Part shown: positions 1 to 11,530 of the stretch, piece by piece
Layout: each line of letters begins with the position of its first letter
How positions within the stretch are numbered: the stretch's first letter is position 1
From: Pachypanchax playfairii
Taxonomy: Eukaryota > Chordata > Actinopteri > Cyprinodontiformes > Aplocheilidae
Assembly (NCBI GenBank): GCA_006937955.1
Contig: SSNP01000123.1
Span: 1,034,083 to 1,098,082, forward strand
Direction of reading: 5' to 3'
Length of the DNA: 64,000 bases
The notes under the pieces: generated by a model
Databases searched by the model: none
Told to the model about the DNA's origin: nothing
Seen by the model: only the letters and a program-made list of their open reading frames with translations
Program-made: the position numbers and the translations under genes

Positions 1-540
1 TGCAATAAATCTTCTACAGTGAGGTGTGCTTGATGACTCAATCAGGGTGTGTAGATTATGCATGTGCCAGACCCTCGGCAGTGCAGTTGTGTTGAAGTGA
101 CTAGTGTTTGTATGATATACAAAAGAAAAAACACAACCCAGCCTGCTTGTGTTTATAGAGACAAACGTGAATTATTTTAGGAAATAAGTGACTTTTTTGA
201 AATGACATTTTTTTTTAGTTTACTTTCTCAAACCTACTGTGACTAGATCTCTACAACAAGGAGCTGACCATGTCCCAACTTAGATAGAAGAGAAGGATAA
301 AAAACTTAAACACATGAAAAAGCTTACCAGAACATTTGCATATCCTAACAAGAATTTTATCAAGTCAGCCAAGAAATCTGGAAAACACTACACTCGATCT
401 GAACGAACATAAGGACAAACAGACGCTAAAATTTTGCCATATGTTGGAGTAACTCAAAAAGATTTCCCCTGACATCCCTGTACACTTCAAACATAAAATC
501 CCCCTCAGACAGAAACTAGATCACCCCAAAGATACAGATG

Positions 541-825
541 TGGACAAAATTGTAGGTACCCTTTGGTCAATGAAAGAAAAACTCACAATGGTCATGCACA
601 ACAATGGTAGTGAAACAAAACATTAAGTTAGGGGGTGCCATCACTTTGGTCCAGGCCTGTTCCATGAGTTTTTTGTTTATAAATATGTCCATTGAACCAT
701 GGTTGAAAAGCAATGTCTGACTTTCGTTGGTTAAAATTCATAGAATTTATAGTTATTATTACTTTTGTCTGTGTCCATTGTGACTTTTTCTTTCATTGAT
801 TGAAGGGTACCAACAACTTTGTCCA
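541..825. mobile_element. Short inverted-repeat DNA transposon (MITE)
   Basis: The first ~45 bases (from TGGACAAAATTGTAGGTACC) match, with a few mismatches, the reverse complement of the last ~45 (ending CAACAACTTTGTCCA). The interior is short and has no ORF, so this is a non-autonomous element. The superfamily is uncertain because I see no clear target duplication; a Tc1/mariner origin is a guess. Confidence 0.6.
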
Positions 826-909
826 TGTTTTTAAAACACTACAGGCGCATGGCAGAACACAGGAGAACCTGCTCTTCAGGTCCAGACTCAGGGGTACACC
901 TACATCTTA

Positions 910-1482
910 GGCTGTATTCACACCTGATAGTTGGACTCGGTTCGATTGGGGAGCAAAATTGCAACATTGTTGCTGTTTTTAGTAGGTGCGGTTTTGATTC
1001 ACACTGCACTTTATAAACCGAACCAAATAACCTTTAGAGCATATTACACCCCCGCCTGTGGTGGTGCTGTAGAGTTTCTGCAATACTTGTTACTGCACTT
1101 CCTGTCGCTGCTGCAGGAGAGTGAAACATGGACTAGCAGCAGATTCTGGTGGTTTTGGAATCTTTTTTGTTTGGTGAATGTACCAGATCAATATTCTGCA
1201 GCACTGGACTGAGCAGATAACGAAACAGAGAACTACACGAGGCGGCTGAGATGGCTACACAATATAGTCCGTTTCCTGCTTTTGGTGCGGTCCCAGTGCG
1301 CTTGCGTTTACACATGCAATCGAACCACACCAGAGTTCGTTTCAGTCGAACCGAGACCCACGTTTTTAGGGGGACTAGAGTTCGATTGTTTGGACCGAAT
1401 CAGAGTTCGGTTGCCCGTTCACACCTCCCCAAACAAACTTTCTGTGCAAACAAACTAGAGTTGGGCTGGTGTGAATGCACCC
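910..1482. mobile_element. Harbinger-like MITE with TTA target duplication
   Basis: The left end GGCTGTATTCACACC and the reverse complement of the right end (GGGTGCATTCACACC) match at 13 of 15 positions. Both ends are flanked by TTA (907-909 and 1483-1485), the three-base duplication typical of PIF/Harbinger elements. The interior has repeated TTCGATT/TTCGGTT subterminal words on both sides and no transposase. Short ORFs here are incidental. Confidence 0.65.
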
Positions 1483-1785
1483 TTAAAGAGGAAGGACACT
1501 TTTTGAGGATAGTAATGTCCACATTTTGGACCAAGAAGACAGATAGTTTACAGCAGAAGAGAAGGAAGCCATGTATGTAAAACAGGAAAAACCTAGATTA
1601 AACAGAGGTGGGCTCAGGTTCCATCTATCAATGTAGCCTTAGTTCTTCATCCCAGGTAGTTTCAGAACCATCAGTGTGTGTCAGGTTATCAATGCTAACG
1701 CATCATCTCTGTATAAATTTTAAAGACTCAGTGTTCACTACTGTGGATAGTTGTGAGTCCATTTGTGTGAAAGAGTTAACCTCCA

Positions 1786-2665
1786 CACAACATGTACTAC
1801 TGCTCTGTATTCCATCGGTCCCTTAAAAACATGTGGTCCCAAAGCTCACTCAGAACCCTGGATAACCAATCTGTTTGTGCCCTCAGACGTGCATGTAGGT
1901 ACGCTGGGAGAAAGTGGAAAAATGATATGCTGCAAATCTCTTTTAAAATTAGAAGGGACTGTCTTTTTGTCTTTATCAGAGAGCTGTTAAAGCTGCTAAA
2001 TCCTCCTACATTTCTAATTTGGTCTCTAGCAATGTTCATAAACCTAAGACTCTGTTCTGTGTATTGAACCCTACTGTTAATCCACCCGTGTACACCTGCC
2101 TTGTTCCTACAGCCACCCTCTGTAATGACTTCTTAAACTTTTTTGTTCAAAAGATTTCTGCTCTCCAGTCTGTACCTCCACCTCTCCTCCTTGATCCCTG
2201 TTGCTCCCCAGTTGCTCCCTGTTTTCTACCAGTTTAAGCCTGTCTCCCTGTCACTGCTATCAGAAACAGTTACTAAGATTCAGCCCACTATCTACTCCAC
2301 TCTCATCTTCTGAAAGAGGTTCTGGACTCAATCGGGCCAGTGATTCTTGTGCTGGTCAATACCTGTCGTTGCACAAGATGTTTTCCTGCAGTTTTTAAAC
2401 ATGCTGTTGTAAATCCTAATTCTAAAAAGCCAAACCTCAACCCTCTCTATTCTTAAAATTTCTTTCCAAAATATTGGAAAAAGTTCTTTTTAGACAGCTA
2501 CAGTCTTTTTTAGAAACTAACAGTCTCTGCGAGTTTCAGTTTCAGTCACTCACCACAGTCTTGAAATGGCCTTACTGAGAGTTTTTAATGATTTTATTTT
2601 AACTGTTGACTCTCGATGTGCTGGTAACTTTGACACTGCTATCTTGTCTTGAACATTGTGTTGGC
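1786..2665 (+). pseudogene. L2-clade LINE relic (inter-domain region and start of reverse transcriptase)
   Basis: Conceptual translation across several frames gives pieces typical of fish L2-type retrotransposons. An Arg/Lys-rich stretch around 1885-1990 (RRACRYAGRKWKND) is followed by the linker region (SNVHKPKTLFCVLNP, then LCNDFLNFFVQKI, about 2030-2160). After that comes the beginning of the reverse transcriptase (KILEKVLFRQLQSFLETN, about 2470-2520, then FNDFILTVDS). The frame changes repeatedly and stops interrupt it; the endonuclease and the catalytic YADD region are absent. It ends about 20 bp before a TTAA-flanked MITE fragment. It is a dead fragment; the clade is assigned from remembered family motifs. 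Confidence 0.7.
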
Positions 2666-2683
2666 TTAAGGATACTGTCTTAA

Positions 2684-2797
2684 AGAGGCCATTCCATTAA
2701 AAACATTTTTTTCTGAGGTTTCTTTTAATATTTTAGCTCCACAGGTGTTCTTACCTTCATAGTGGGTGTGAAAACAGGTCAACAACTTCTCTTTACA
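2684..2797 (+). mobile_element. Truncated copy of TTAA-flanked MITE family B
   Basis: It starts directly after TTAA (2680-2683) with AGAGGCCATTCCATTAAAAA and matches the left end of the complete copy at 18524 for about 115 bases, up to CAACAACTTCTCT. The rest of the element is missing and the following sequence is unrelated, so this copy is 3'-truncated. Confidence 0.75.
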
Positions 2798-3591
2798 AAT
2801 GTCCACACAATGCTGGTGCCAAAGGGGTGCTGCACAGAGAGCCTCCTGACCTTTGCACAATGCATGTTTTGATGCAGAAAACCTCTTAGATGTTTTGTTT
2901 TATCAGCATCAGGTAGTAGTTGGTCAAGTAGTTGGTGAATTTTGCCAGTAATTAAAAGTCTGCATAAAATAGAACTGTGCATCGAACAAAACCACCTCTA
3001 CTTGAAGCAAAGTTAAAAAGAAAGAAACATTTAACACATTTGAGAAAGTTTCTCTGCCCACATTTCTCTGACTGAACTCTGCCTCCCACGATGAAGAACC
3101 TTTGTTTATTTTTCTGTCATGGACCACACTCCAGACCCACAGGGTGGGAATATGCAGGCAGTCTCAGCTGTGCATTGTGGATTATGTGAAATATGCAGAG
3201 GATGTGTGAGAGACTGACTTATTCTGTCTGATCCTGGAAATAAAAACCTGATCGGCGCAGACAGACAGTCTGATGACTTCACTGACACACAGTATCTGAC
3301 TAAACTACACAAGTGAGTGAAAATTCACCCACATAATAGATTTTATTACTGACTACATTAATGTAAAACAGTTGTCCTTTTGAAAAAGGTTAACAGGTGT
3401 GAAAACCAGTTTTATACGTTAGAAAATCAATCCATAACCAAAAAACTCCTCACAATAACTTAAGCTCTAGCTCTTAAATGCTTTTTTCTTTTAGTTTTGG
3501 CAGAAACAAACTAATGATATGTCAATAAGCAATGGCCCGTTGTGAATAAATTTAGTTTTAATAAATGTGTCTATAGCTCTGAAGGAGTAAT

Positions 3592-3722
3592 ACAGTGGAC
3601 AACGGTTATGCACAACGCGCTTATATGCACAAAACTGCTGGGCACGTTCCTGTGCCATAGAGAATCCATACGCTTATATGCACAGCGCTGGCGGATATAT
3701 GCGCAAAACATTTGGAGGTATA
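3592..3722. repeat. Possible Tigger/pogo-like end with internal short repeats
   Basis: The start ACAGTGGACAACGGTTATGC resembles the terminal sequence of Tigger-type elements. A word like CGCTTATATGCACA recurs three times with changes (about 3620, 3670 and 3695). The opposite end was not found, so this is only a resemblance. Confidence 0.3.
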
Positions 3723-4385
3723 ATACATACATCTCACTAAATCTCACTGTTTTTCACTAGTTGCTTGATCGTTCATCTCTGCTGGTGTTCTCCCACACAC
3801 TGTCACTGTCAGGTGCCTGGAACTAGACTGCTCTGGCGTTTACGCACGCGTATCTGGCTCGTCTGCTTGAGGCTGTCACAGGGTCGCCAAAAATTAATCA
3901 CCGACTTCTTCAGTATGAAATAGTCTCAAAAGTAACATTTGTTCAATGAGTTTTTAGTGCCCAATCCTAAGTTCTTCATATCCAATATGGAAAACTGTTC
4001 TATTCTGTTACTAACTGTATTAATCTGTGCCGTTATTGTCACGTCCATGCACGCTTATCTGGCACATCTGTTTGTGTCATAGAGGATCCGCTCTACAAGT
4101 ACAACTCGGTCTGTTTGAGAGTTTTATTCTCCTAATATATTGTAATTGTGTTATTACATAGTTTCCAATTATCTGTTATCAATACTGAACACTGCTACCC
4201 ATGTTTACAGTCCAAAAATACCTGAACTGAGATTATTCAGACTACTACTGACTTTTCATTACCTCAAAACAGAACCCTGCATCAAAAAATCTCTCAGCAG
4301 GAAAGTCACATTTGTATTAAGGTCTTGTTTGGATCTTGGATGGGGTCTTTCTTGGAATCTTTTTGGAATTTGAGCATTCCCCCTG

Positions 4386-4640
4386 TGTATGTGTGCGTTT
4401 GGTCCCAGGTTTCCCCCACAGTCTGAAAACATACATGTTAGTTTAATCAGTGATTCAGAATGAGTTTTAGAAGTGTGTGTTTCTGTGAAGGCAGCCTACC
4501 CAGGATGTAACCTTTCATTTACCCTCTGCAAGCTGGGACAAGCAGCATCATACTGCACCTTGAAGCACAGTTTTACTTTAGAGACAACCTGAAGCTCATT
4601 CTAGCCCCTCACTAACCTGTTAAAAATATGTAGCAGTTTT
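4386..4640 (+). repeat. Decayed SINE-like relic
   Basis: Pieces match the common fish SINE seen better at 51698 and 56122: the CCCCCACAGTCTGAAAACATACATG part near 4415 and a degenerate CTACCCAGGATGTAACC...AGCTGGGA part near 4495-4540. It is strongly diverged. Confidence 0.35.
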
Positions 4641-5348
4641 TTTTCCAAGTACACACTTTTCCCTCATTTTCAATTCATGAGTATCACAACCTTTTACATG
4701 AGTTGAGTCTCTATTGATCTTCAGCCTGTATCTCAACTGTTGGTACGTTTGTGACCAGCATTCAAGAGAGAGTCTCCTTATATTTGTTTTAGTGTTGCTG
4801 GAATTTTGAACATATTTTAAAAATTTGCAAGAGCAATTTTGTCTCTAAATTGTCACAAAGTCATCTCAGGCATCTGGAAACCTTCTCAGTTTAGCTTTAG
4901 GAACTGAGAGAACTTTGGGGGAAAGTTGTGAACCAAAGTTGTGACTGACTGGAGACTAAAAAGAAAATTCACAGTCCAGGTTTCAATGCAGAATCCACAG
5001 TCCAAACAGTGTTAAGGGACAATCTGCAATCCAAATCTGTAAGAAAAAATGGAGGTCACTTACTTAGGGCAGAGATCCAAAGAACAGACAGTGGTGAAGA
5101 CATTAGCGTGATTGAAGAGGGAATTCCAAATTCATATGCTGTAGGATCAAAGAGCTGGTTTCCACAACTGAAACTGACAGGCAAGAGGCAAGGTCAGGTC
5201 CGGTCTGGCGTCAAAGGTATGTATTCCAAGGCAGGGGTCCAGGTTACAGGTAAATAGACCAGGTAAATCCTCAGTCTGTACTCACCTGTACTCATGCATG
5301 TGTATATGTTACTAATGATTTTTGGGCCTTTTCCTACTGCCTCCTTAA

Positions 5349-6143
5349 AGGTACAATATGCACTATCTTTATAAAAAGCTATATTTTAAACAAAATAATG
5401 CATCCATATGGTGTTTAGAGGGTTGTAGAATGAAAATACATTATTTTCTTCATAAATTATTCTTGAAGTAAAATATAATAAAATGTTTATTTTGATAGGC
5501 ACAACTTTGGCATTCTGTTTACATCTACCAGCCAATAGCTAGCAGAGCAGCGGCCACCATTGTGGGTTGCCTAACACGGTGAATAGTCCGGCACTGCAGG
5601 TTGAGCAGCTGGAAGCCCTGGGGATATGTGGGGATTAATGACCTTATTTGCTTCCCGACATGTGACTAGCAAGGAAAAGTGCGGAAAAGTCTTTACTGGC
5701 AGCTCACAGGCTAATACAGAGTAGCAGGTGGCTGAACTGTGGGAAATCTGGGCTGCCGGTTTGACTGGATGATAGCTCGGAGGATTTTGTGGCTGGGTGG
5801 AGAAGTGAGGTGTGCAGGATGGGGTGAGAAAGCCAGAGGATCTTGCAGAAAGTTTTGGTTTGCTCGAGAAGAGCCGGGGTAGATCTCTGCTATGGACTGA
5901 ATTGATGACTGAGCTACAGTTAGGAGTCTTCATTTATCAGAGACAGTGTGTGATTAGACGGGCTGGAGAGCATGATTAGTGAGCTGAAATCATGATATTT
6001 TGTTGTCCTTCTCAGATTGGAGATCAGAGTTTGGTGAGGAATTTTCATGGCATTAGCGCGCATGCAGGGAGTCACGAGCCTGGCACTCCAATGTCTGGAT
6101 GCTTTGTTCTGTTGTTGTGGTGTTCATGTTCTATATTCCACCT
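5349..6143. mobile_element. TTAA-flanked piggyBac-like MITE, family A, complete
   Basis: The 795-bp element lies between TTAA 5345-5348 and TTAA 6144-6147. The left end AGGTACAATATGCAC and the reverse complement of the right end (AGGTGGAATATAGAAC) agree at about 11 of 15 positions. TTAA duplications are the mark of piggyBac transposition. The interior is noncoding: the ORF at 5571-5933 (minus) has no family features. About 200 bp of the left part recurs at 63796-64000. Confidence 0.7.
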
Positions 6144-6199
6144 TTAATGCAGCATTACAGTACCTATAGTGTTAGTGGTCTATTCAGACGTTTCTTGAC

Positions 6200-6806
6200 A
6201 AGATTGATGGTCTGCTTCAAGATTTTTTGTTCTTACACCCACCAGCGTCACTGTCTTCTCTCCAGGTCCTCGAAAACAGTGGTTACAGTCGGTAGATCTT
6301 CTTTATCCTGCAGATGTAAAAGGTGCAGCTGGAGTTTCTGTGTTATTCTCATCTTGAAAATTAGAAGCTTTTACACAAATTTTCAATCAGATGTGATGAT
6401 CAACACAGAATTTTGAAGATACTGGACCTCTGCTACATATATTCCCTGACAAAATGTGCTGACAACTGGAGGATCTTCACAACAACAGCTTGAAATTGCA
6501 ATAGGTTAGACATGTGGGGGGCATTCACACATCTTATTACAAAATCTTTCGTAACATCATCATTGGCAGACCAGAAGACGGGTCCAACACACCTGTATAA
6601 AGAGAATAAGAATTCTGCAGCCAGCGTACGGCTGAAAATCATCTCATATTCTCAATGTTTCATCAAATTAATCATGCAACAGCTGGTACAACTACCTGTA
6701 GGAAACAATACCCACCTCAATCAATGTTCCCAAACTCCAGATGCCGTAGAAAATGGGAGACTCGTACAGTTTAATTGTTCATACGGGTCATTGTGACCGA
6801 GGCTTA
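6200..6806 (+). repeat. Dispersed repeat, copy 1
   Basis: It aligns in the same orientation, with many substitutions and small gaps, to 17575-18098. Shared landmarks are AAAATGTGCTGACA (6453), CATATTCTC (6649) and the end GGGTCATTGTGACC followed by AGGCTTAA. The common right end suggests a non-autonomous transposon, but I could not define both termini. Confidence 0.6.
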
Positions 6807-6809
6807 ACA

Positions 6810-7848
6810 GTAACGGCCCTAAACACTATGATTTTTTTGTAAATTCTCTTCCTGAGTTCACCAAGTGTTAATGAAGTTTCCTATAGACTTCTTTTGTTTT
6901 ATAATAAACAAATCTGACTGCCTCATTCCTAAAAACTGGTTAAACTGCTCCTTTCTTACTCTCTGTTGATTCAGTTTCATTTTCAGTATTTTTGACAGTC
7001 TGATGCACTTGCAATCACTTGCACTTGCATCAGACTCACATGAACTGCTGTAGTGTTTTTATTGCTTCATTTCTAACATTAACATCAGGCAGATCACCTG
7101 TTAGTCCGTTTACTGTTGGAAAATGTTTGCTGCTGGCTTTTTGCTGGTGATAAATCACAGATTTCTTTTGTAAAGTACTGTAGCATCTCTGCTTTGATGT
7201 TCTTTTCACTGTTGCATATTGCTTATGTTTGTAGCTGATGGTGTCGGCACTGATGTCTGGGGATGAGAAAGGGTGTTCAGATAAATGTCTGTTGGGGGTG
7301 GCCATTTGTGTGTCAGAGAAGAAAAGAAGAGTGGGAGATGCGATGGTGGTGGTTATGGTGTGGTTTCAGGAACCATTTTTGTTGGTTAACAAAAGGAACC
7401 TGTTGAACAGAAGAGTGACTCTTCCATCATGTGTGGCAACATTACAGTACATTGTACCTTAGTCAGACCACGTGTGTCACAGCTGAAAAGATGCTGCATG
7501 AAGGCGGTGTCAGTGTGTCACAAATAATTGTTCAAAATCTTTTATTTTTCATTCCGATTTCAGACTCTCTGCTCAGGTGATCATAACAGATAAAAGACAT
7601 TTGCTCTTTGATAACTAGTACAAGAAAGTTTTCAGACCAGAAGCATCAAGAGCAGCCTGCACTGCATTGATCATGTGACATTATTATCATTATGTTATTT
7701 AATAGTTTATTAGAAAATTCACCAAAATTATACAAAAAGCATATTTTTCTATAAACTCAATGTTATACAGTCAGCAGATGGCCACTGATATGTAAGGTAA
7801 ATATGTTGTATTTATTTTGTATCAGGCCACAAGTTAGTTGTAAAATGA
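6810..7848. other. Intergenic, nothing recognised
   Basis: AT-rich, with no ORF of coding character, no RNA gene and no clear repeat on either strand. Confidence 0.55.
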
Positions 7849-7856
7849 GTTATAGA

Positions 7857-8581
7857 CAGGGGTGCACATAATATTTTTGGCCTGGTTCTCAGAAGAGAAC
7901 CTAGGATTGTTGCTTGGTCCTCACATTTTTAAATGTGTCTCGCTGTGTCTCTTCTGAGCTCCTCTGCTTTGTTTTTGGTTTCATCAAGCTTCAAATTCAG
8001 TCTGTTTACTTTACCTGGCTCTATATTTGTTTCAATAAAAATCTTTTAATTGTTGAAAAAATAAAGAGAAACCAGTAAAATATAAAAATGCTGGTAAAAA
8101 AAAACATTCAGAGTTCAGGTTGGATTGTTTACAGGTTTGATTGTTCACTTTAATCTACATTTAACAGTTTGGTGTTTAAATTTATTAGTCAGCTGTTGGG
8201 GCCACGATGATCTATTTGTCTTATTCAGTGAATTTTTTCAGTTTTGACGCGATGCAGAATCCTGCAATCAGCTGCACTGATCTGACTGACTGAAAAACCG
8301 TCACACTGGCAAACTGACACAAACTGACACAGAGAGAGACGCAGCATCAGCTGATCAGCTGGAACTTCGGCGCTCTGACTGAGAAACATATCAGTCAAAC
8401 AAAAGAAGTCAACGGGATTCTTCATTTATTTGACAATGAACCCCGCCTTTAACCTAAAAATTCACGCAGCTCAGCCAAACCAATGTTATGTACGCAAACG
8501 CGTGTTGCAACTTTTAATCTGGTGCACATTTTATATTTTGACAGTGTGTGCAGACCTGCGGACCACTTATGTGCACCCCTG
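7857..8581. mobile_element. hAT-type non-autonomous element with exact 8-bp target duplication
   Basis: The ends are a perfect inverted repeat, CAGGGGTGCACATAA on the left and its reverse complement on the right. Identical 8-bp duplications GTTATAGA flank it at 7849-7856 and 8582-8589, which is the hAT signature. The interior of about 700 bp holds no transposase ORF. Confidence 0.88.
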
Positions 8582-8589
8582 GTTATAGA

Positions 8590-10070
8590 AAAGTGGAGAA
8601 ATTGTTTTATCCAAAGTTTCATAGTTGTGAACTTGTGTAAAGCAACCCCCTTTCCCCCTTACAAAAAATATTACAGTCTTCTGTAAATTTAGTGGTTTTA
8701 CATGTTCAAGTCAGAAAGGTGAGTCAGGGTATAAAAGAATAACATTTCAGGGAAGCTCAAAGGTGCTCGACAGACTGGCGATTAGTGTGGTGACAAACTC
8801 TTCCTTATAAAGGGGTGGGGACAGGTGCAATGACTGACAGCCTGGATCTAAAACAGGTGGGACAAATAATGCTCATAGTGTTTGGGAACATGACAGTGAC
8901 ATTCACATGGACATTGCACAAATCTTCCTCAAATTTAGCATTTTGTTTGCAGCCTCAACAGAAGCAAAAATGACATAAATACCAGTTCATTCATCAGTTT
9001 TTTTTTAGCAATTTTTTATCCACAACTACTCTCCAGCAATTGCAGCCAAGCAAGATACAACTGCTACTGTGTCAGTTCATTTTTTTGTTATAGGTTAACT
9101 TAAAAAATGTACCAAGCCTTCCATGTTTCTTTAAGGAGTGTTGCTTGTTATGGTGAATAAACAAATATGATTTTAATTTTAAAAGAGTTTTATAGCATGT
9201 AACTGTAAAGAAAATCAAATGAAACATTATGTTCTGATACTTTTTAAATTTGATTAAGTTTGATATTTAAAAAACAAATTTTAACAATCAACTCTGATTT
9301 CACACATCCTTATATACTGTTTATAATTTGGTTTGATTCAGGTTTGCAAATAAAATCTCGTTTGTAACTTTATCTTAAGTGTAAAATTGCATAATATGTT
9401 AACATTCCTCAAGAATGAGAATGCCCTTATCAGTGTGCGGATGTAGAGGGAATAAAATGTACCTTCTGTTGAAGGTGTGTAGTGCAAAGTGTCGACACAG
9501 ATCTCTGCCTAAACAGGTATATACATATTAATATAACTTGTGGTTTATGTCATGACATCACACTGAGCAATAAATCCTGCTCATGTCACAGGAATGGAGT
9601 ACAGGCTTCCCTGTTTTGCTGGAGGCTGTTTGTGTGGTAGTTTTCCAAAATAGAAATGGAGTACTTTTCCAAAATAACACATTAAATCCCAAACTATATT
9701 CATGTTATGCTTTGTTTTGCAGTATAACATTATGGTTTTGGTTTTTCCTCCATTAGTTCCCTTCAGTTCTTGTTTGTTGAGCATATGACTACATTAATAT
9801 TGCAAATACACATCGCTTACAGATTACAGCTCTCAACACATGCATAATTTATACCCTGTTACTGTCTCTGGAGTCACTTTTCACTGCACTTAAGCCTGGT
9901 GACTTATTTCTGATTGAAAAAAATGCATACAATGATGTTTTTACCAAGTAAAAAGCATGCAGATGTTTTAAACAAGTGGATAGTGTAAAAATGTTAAAGG
10001 TAGGAGAACCAAAAATAGGATACAGTACACTGGGTCTGCATAGCCAATATTCTGCTCAGCCTGGCTCTGT
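8590..10070. other. Intergenic, nothing recognised
   Basis: Strongly AT-rich, with scattered homopolymer runs; no coding, RNA or repeat signature that I can support. Confidence 0.55.
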
Positions 10071-10085
10071 ATTTAGCAGCTGATA

Positions 10086-10135
<50 letters not shown>

Positions 10136-10160
10136 NNNNNNNNNNATTTAGCAGCTGATA

Positions 10161-10216
<56 letters not shown>
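10071..10216. repeat. (CA)n microsatellite duplicated around a 10-N gap
   Basis: ATTTAGCAGCTGATAATA plus a (CA)n run occupies 10071-10135. The same 18 bases plus a longer (CA)n run recur at 10146-10216. The Ns at 10136-10145 lie exactly between the copies, as expected when two contig ends that overlap in a microsatellite were joined without merging. The minus-strand ORF of alternating Cys and Val across it is an artefact. Confidence 0.9.
10136..10145. other. Assembly gap (10 N)
   Basis: Ten undetermined bases. The short fixed size and the duplicated flanks suggest a placeholder and not a measured gap. Confidence 0.97.
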
Positions 10217-10218
<2 letters not shown>

Positions 10219-11288
10219 CAGATCACCATGATCTCACCATCTAAGAGGCTCGTTCATCCACATGGTCGGGGGATGACGGGTAACCAATGGTGTTCTTTTA
10301 CATTTTAACATGATGTCATCATTAAACTGGACGTGGACACATGCTTTTGCCACACTGCATACTTGACCCCATCATAACGAAAACCAAACACTCTATGTAG
10401 CAATTATGTTTATGGCCACCTAGATTTAAATGATGCTTCACCGATTTTCACTGTCAAAAGATTATTTTTTACTAAGAACATTTTCTAAATACGGCTTTCA
10501 GTCATTGCTGATTTTTGGGTAGATGCAGGAGTGTTTATGAGGGTGTGTTATTAATACCCCAAAGGCAGCCGGTTGGAGGGGATTTGGGAGGCTGCTTGGG
10601 TTTCAGTATTTCATAGCTCACAGACAAATGTCCCTACATGGTGGGGCTCTTCTTCATCTAGCATGATAATAACTTTAACTAAAGATTCCAGCCCATTAGA
10701 CCACAAACTGTAGGTCATTTTTAGCAAACTTCTTGACCTGACTAAGCACATATGCACTTACAGGACTGCAGACTCCCATCACAGATACAGGACTCAAACT
10801 AACAGCTGTATAAAAAGAAAACAGATGACCAGAGTGTCAACAGTTTGCTATGAAAGTGCTTTGAGTCCCAAGAGAAGCTGATGAACTCTGCATAGAAAGG
10901 ATGACAACTGATGTCAAACACCTCAACGATGTGGCAAACAAAGTACTTAAGCTTGGTCTGGTTTGCAGGGACTAATCTGTAGTCATCAGCAGAAAAACTG
11001 TGGTTTACTGGACAGCTTGCAGACATGTGCACAGAGCATTCCTTTGGGATTTATTTAGCAAAATAAATGCACAACAACCACAGACCCTTAACAAATGCAT
11101 GAATGTGCAACTGAATTTAGTATTAAAAAATATTAGTTGTGTTATACTTATGTGTTATAATGTAATTCTAACAGGTTCTAGCTTGTTTTTGTAAACATGG
11201 ATGCAGACTTGGGTTGTTCAACACATAATAAAAAATATCAACCTTTCGGTCTTGAGTGGTGACACAGCATGCCTGTCTGTCAGCAACT
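10217..11288. other. Intergenic, nothing recognised
   Basis: No coding exon, RNA gene or repeat family is recognised here; the ORFs are short and have no family features. Confidence 0.5.
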
Positions 11289-11296
11289 CTCTAACA

Positions 11297-11522
11297 CAGG
11301 CATCTCCAACCCTGGTCCTCGAGAGCTACTGTCCAGAAGGTTTTAGATGTGTCCCTGCTCCAACACAGCTGAATCAATTAACTGACTTACCTCTTGAGCA
11401 AGCCATCAAGTTTAGCAACGGTCTGCTAATGAGTCATTCATTTGATTCAGCTGTGTTGGAGCAGGGATGCATCTAAAACCTTCTGGACAGTAGCTCTCGA
11501 GGACCAGGGTTGGAGATGCCTG
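11297..11522. mobile_element. hAT MITE, 226 bp, perfect long inverted repeat and 8-bp TSD
   Basis: The ends read CAGGCATCTCCAACCCTGG and continue inward as an inverted repeat of about 80 bp per arm with very few mismatches, down to GCTGAATCAA / TTGATTCAGC. The duplication CTCTAACA flanks it at 11289-11296 and 11523-11530. There is no coding capacity. The near-perfect arms imply recent mobility or recent copying. Related termini occur at 63717. Confidence 0.92.
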
Positions 11523-11530
11523 CTCTAACA

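Larger units (their letters stand above)
2798..5344. other. Intergenic, no gene seen
   Basis: AT-rich DNA with only short ORFs that lack coding character. Two weak repeat relics inside it are listed separately (about 3592 and 4386). I see no exon with a recognisable protein signature on either strand. Confidence 0.6.

Noticed and set aside
5571..5933. 120-codon minus-strand ORF
   Set aside because: It lies wholly inside the family-A MITE and has no conserved features.
9994..10212. Cys/Val repeat ORF
   Set aside because: It translates a CA microsatellite and an N gap.
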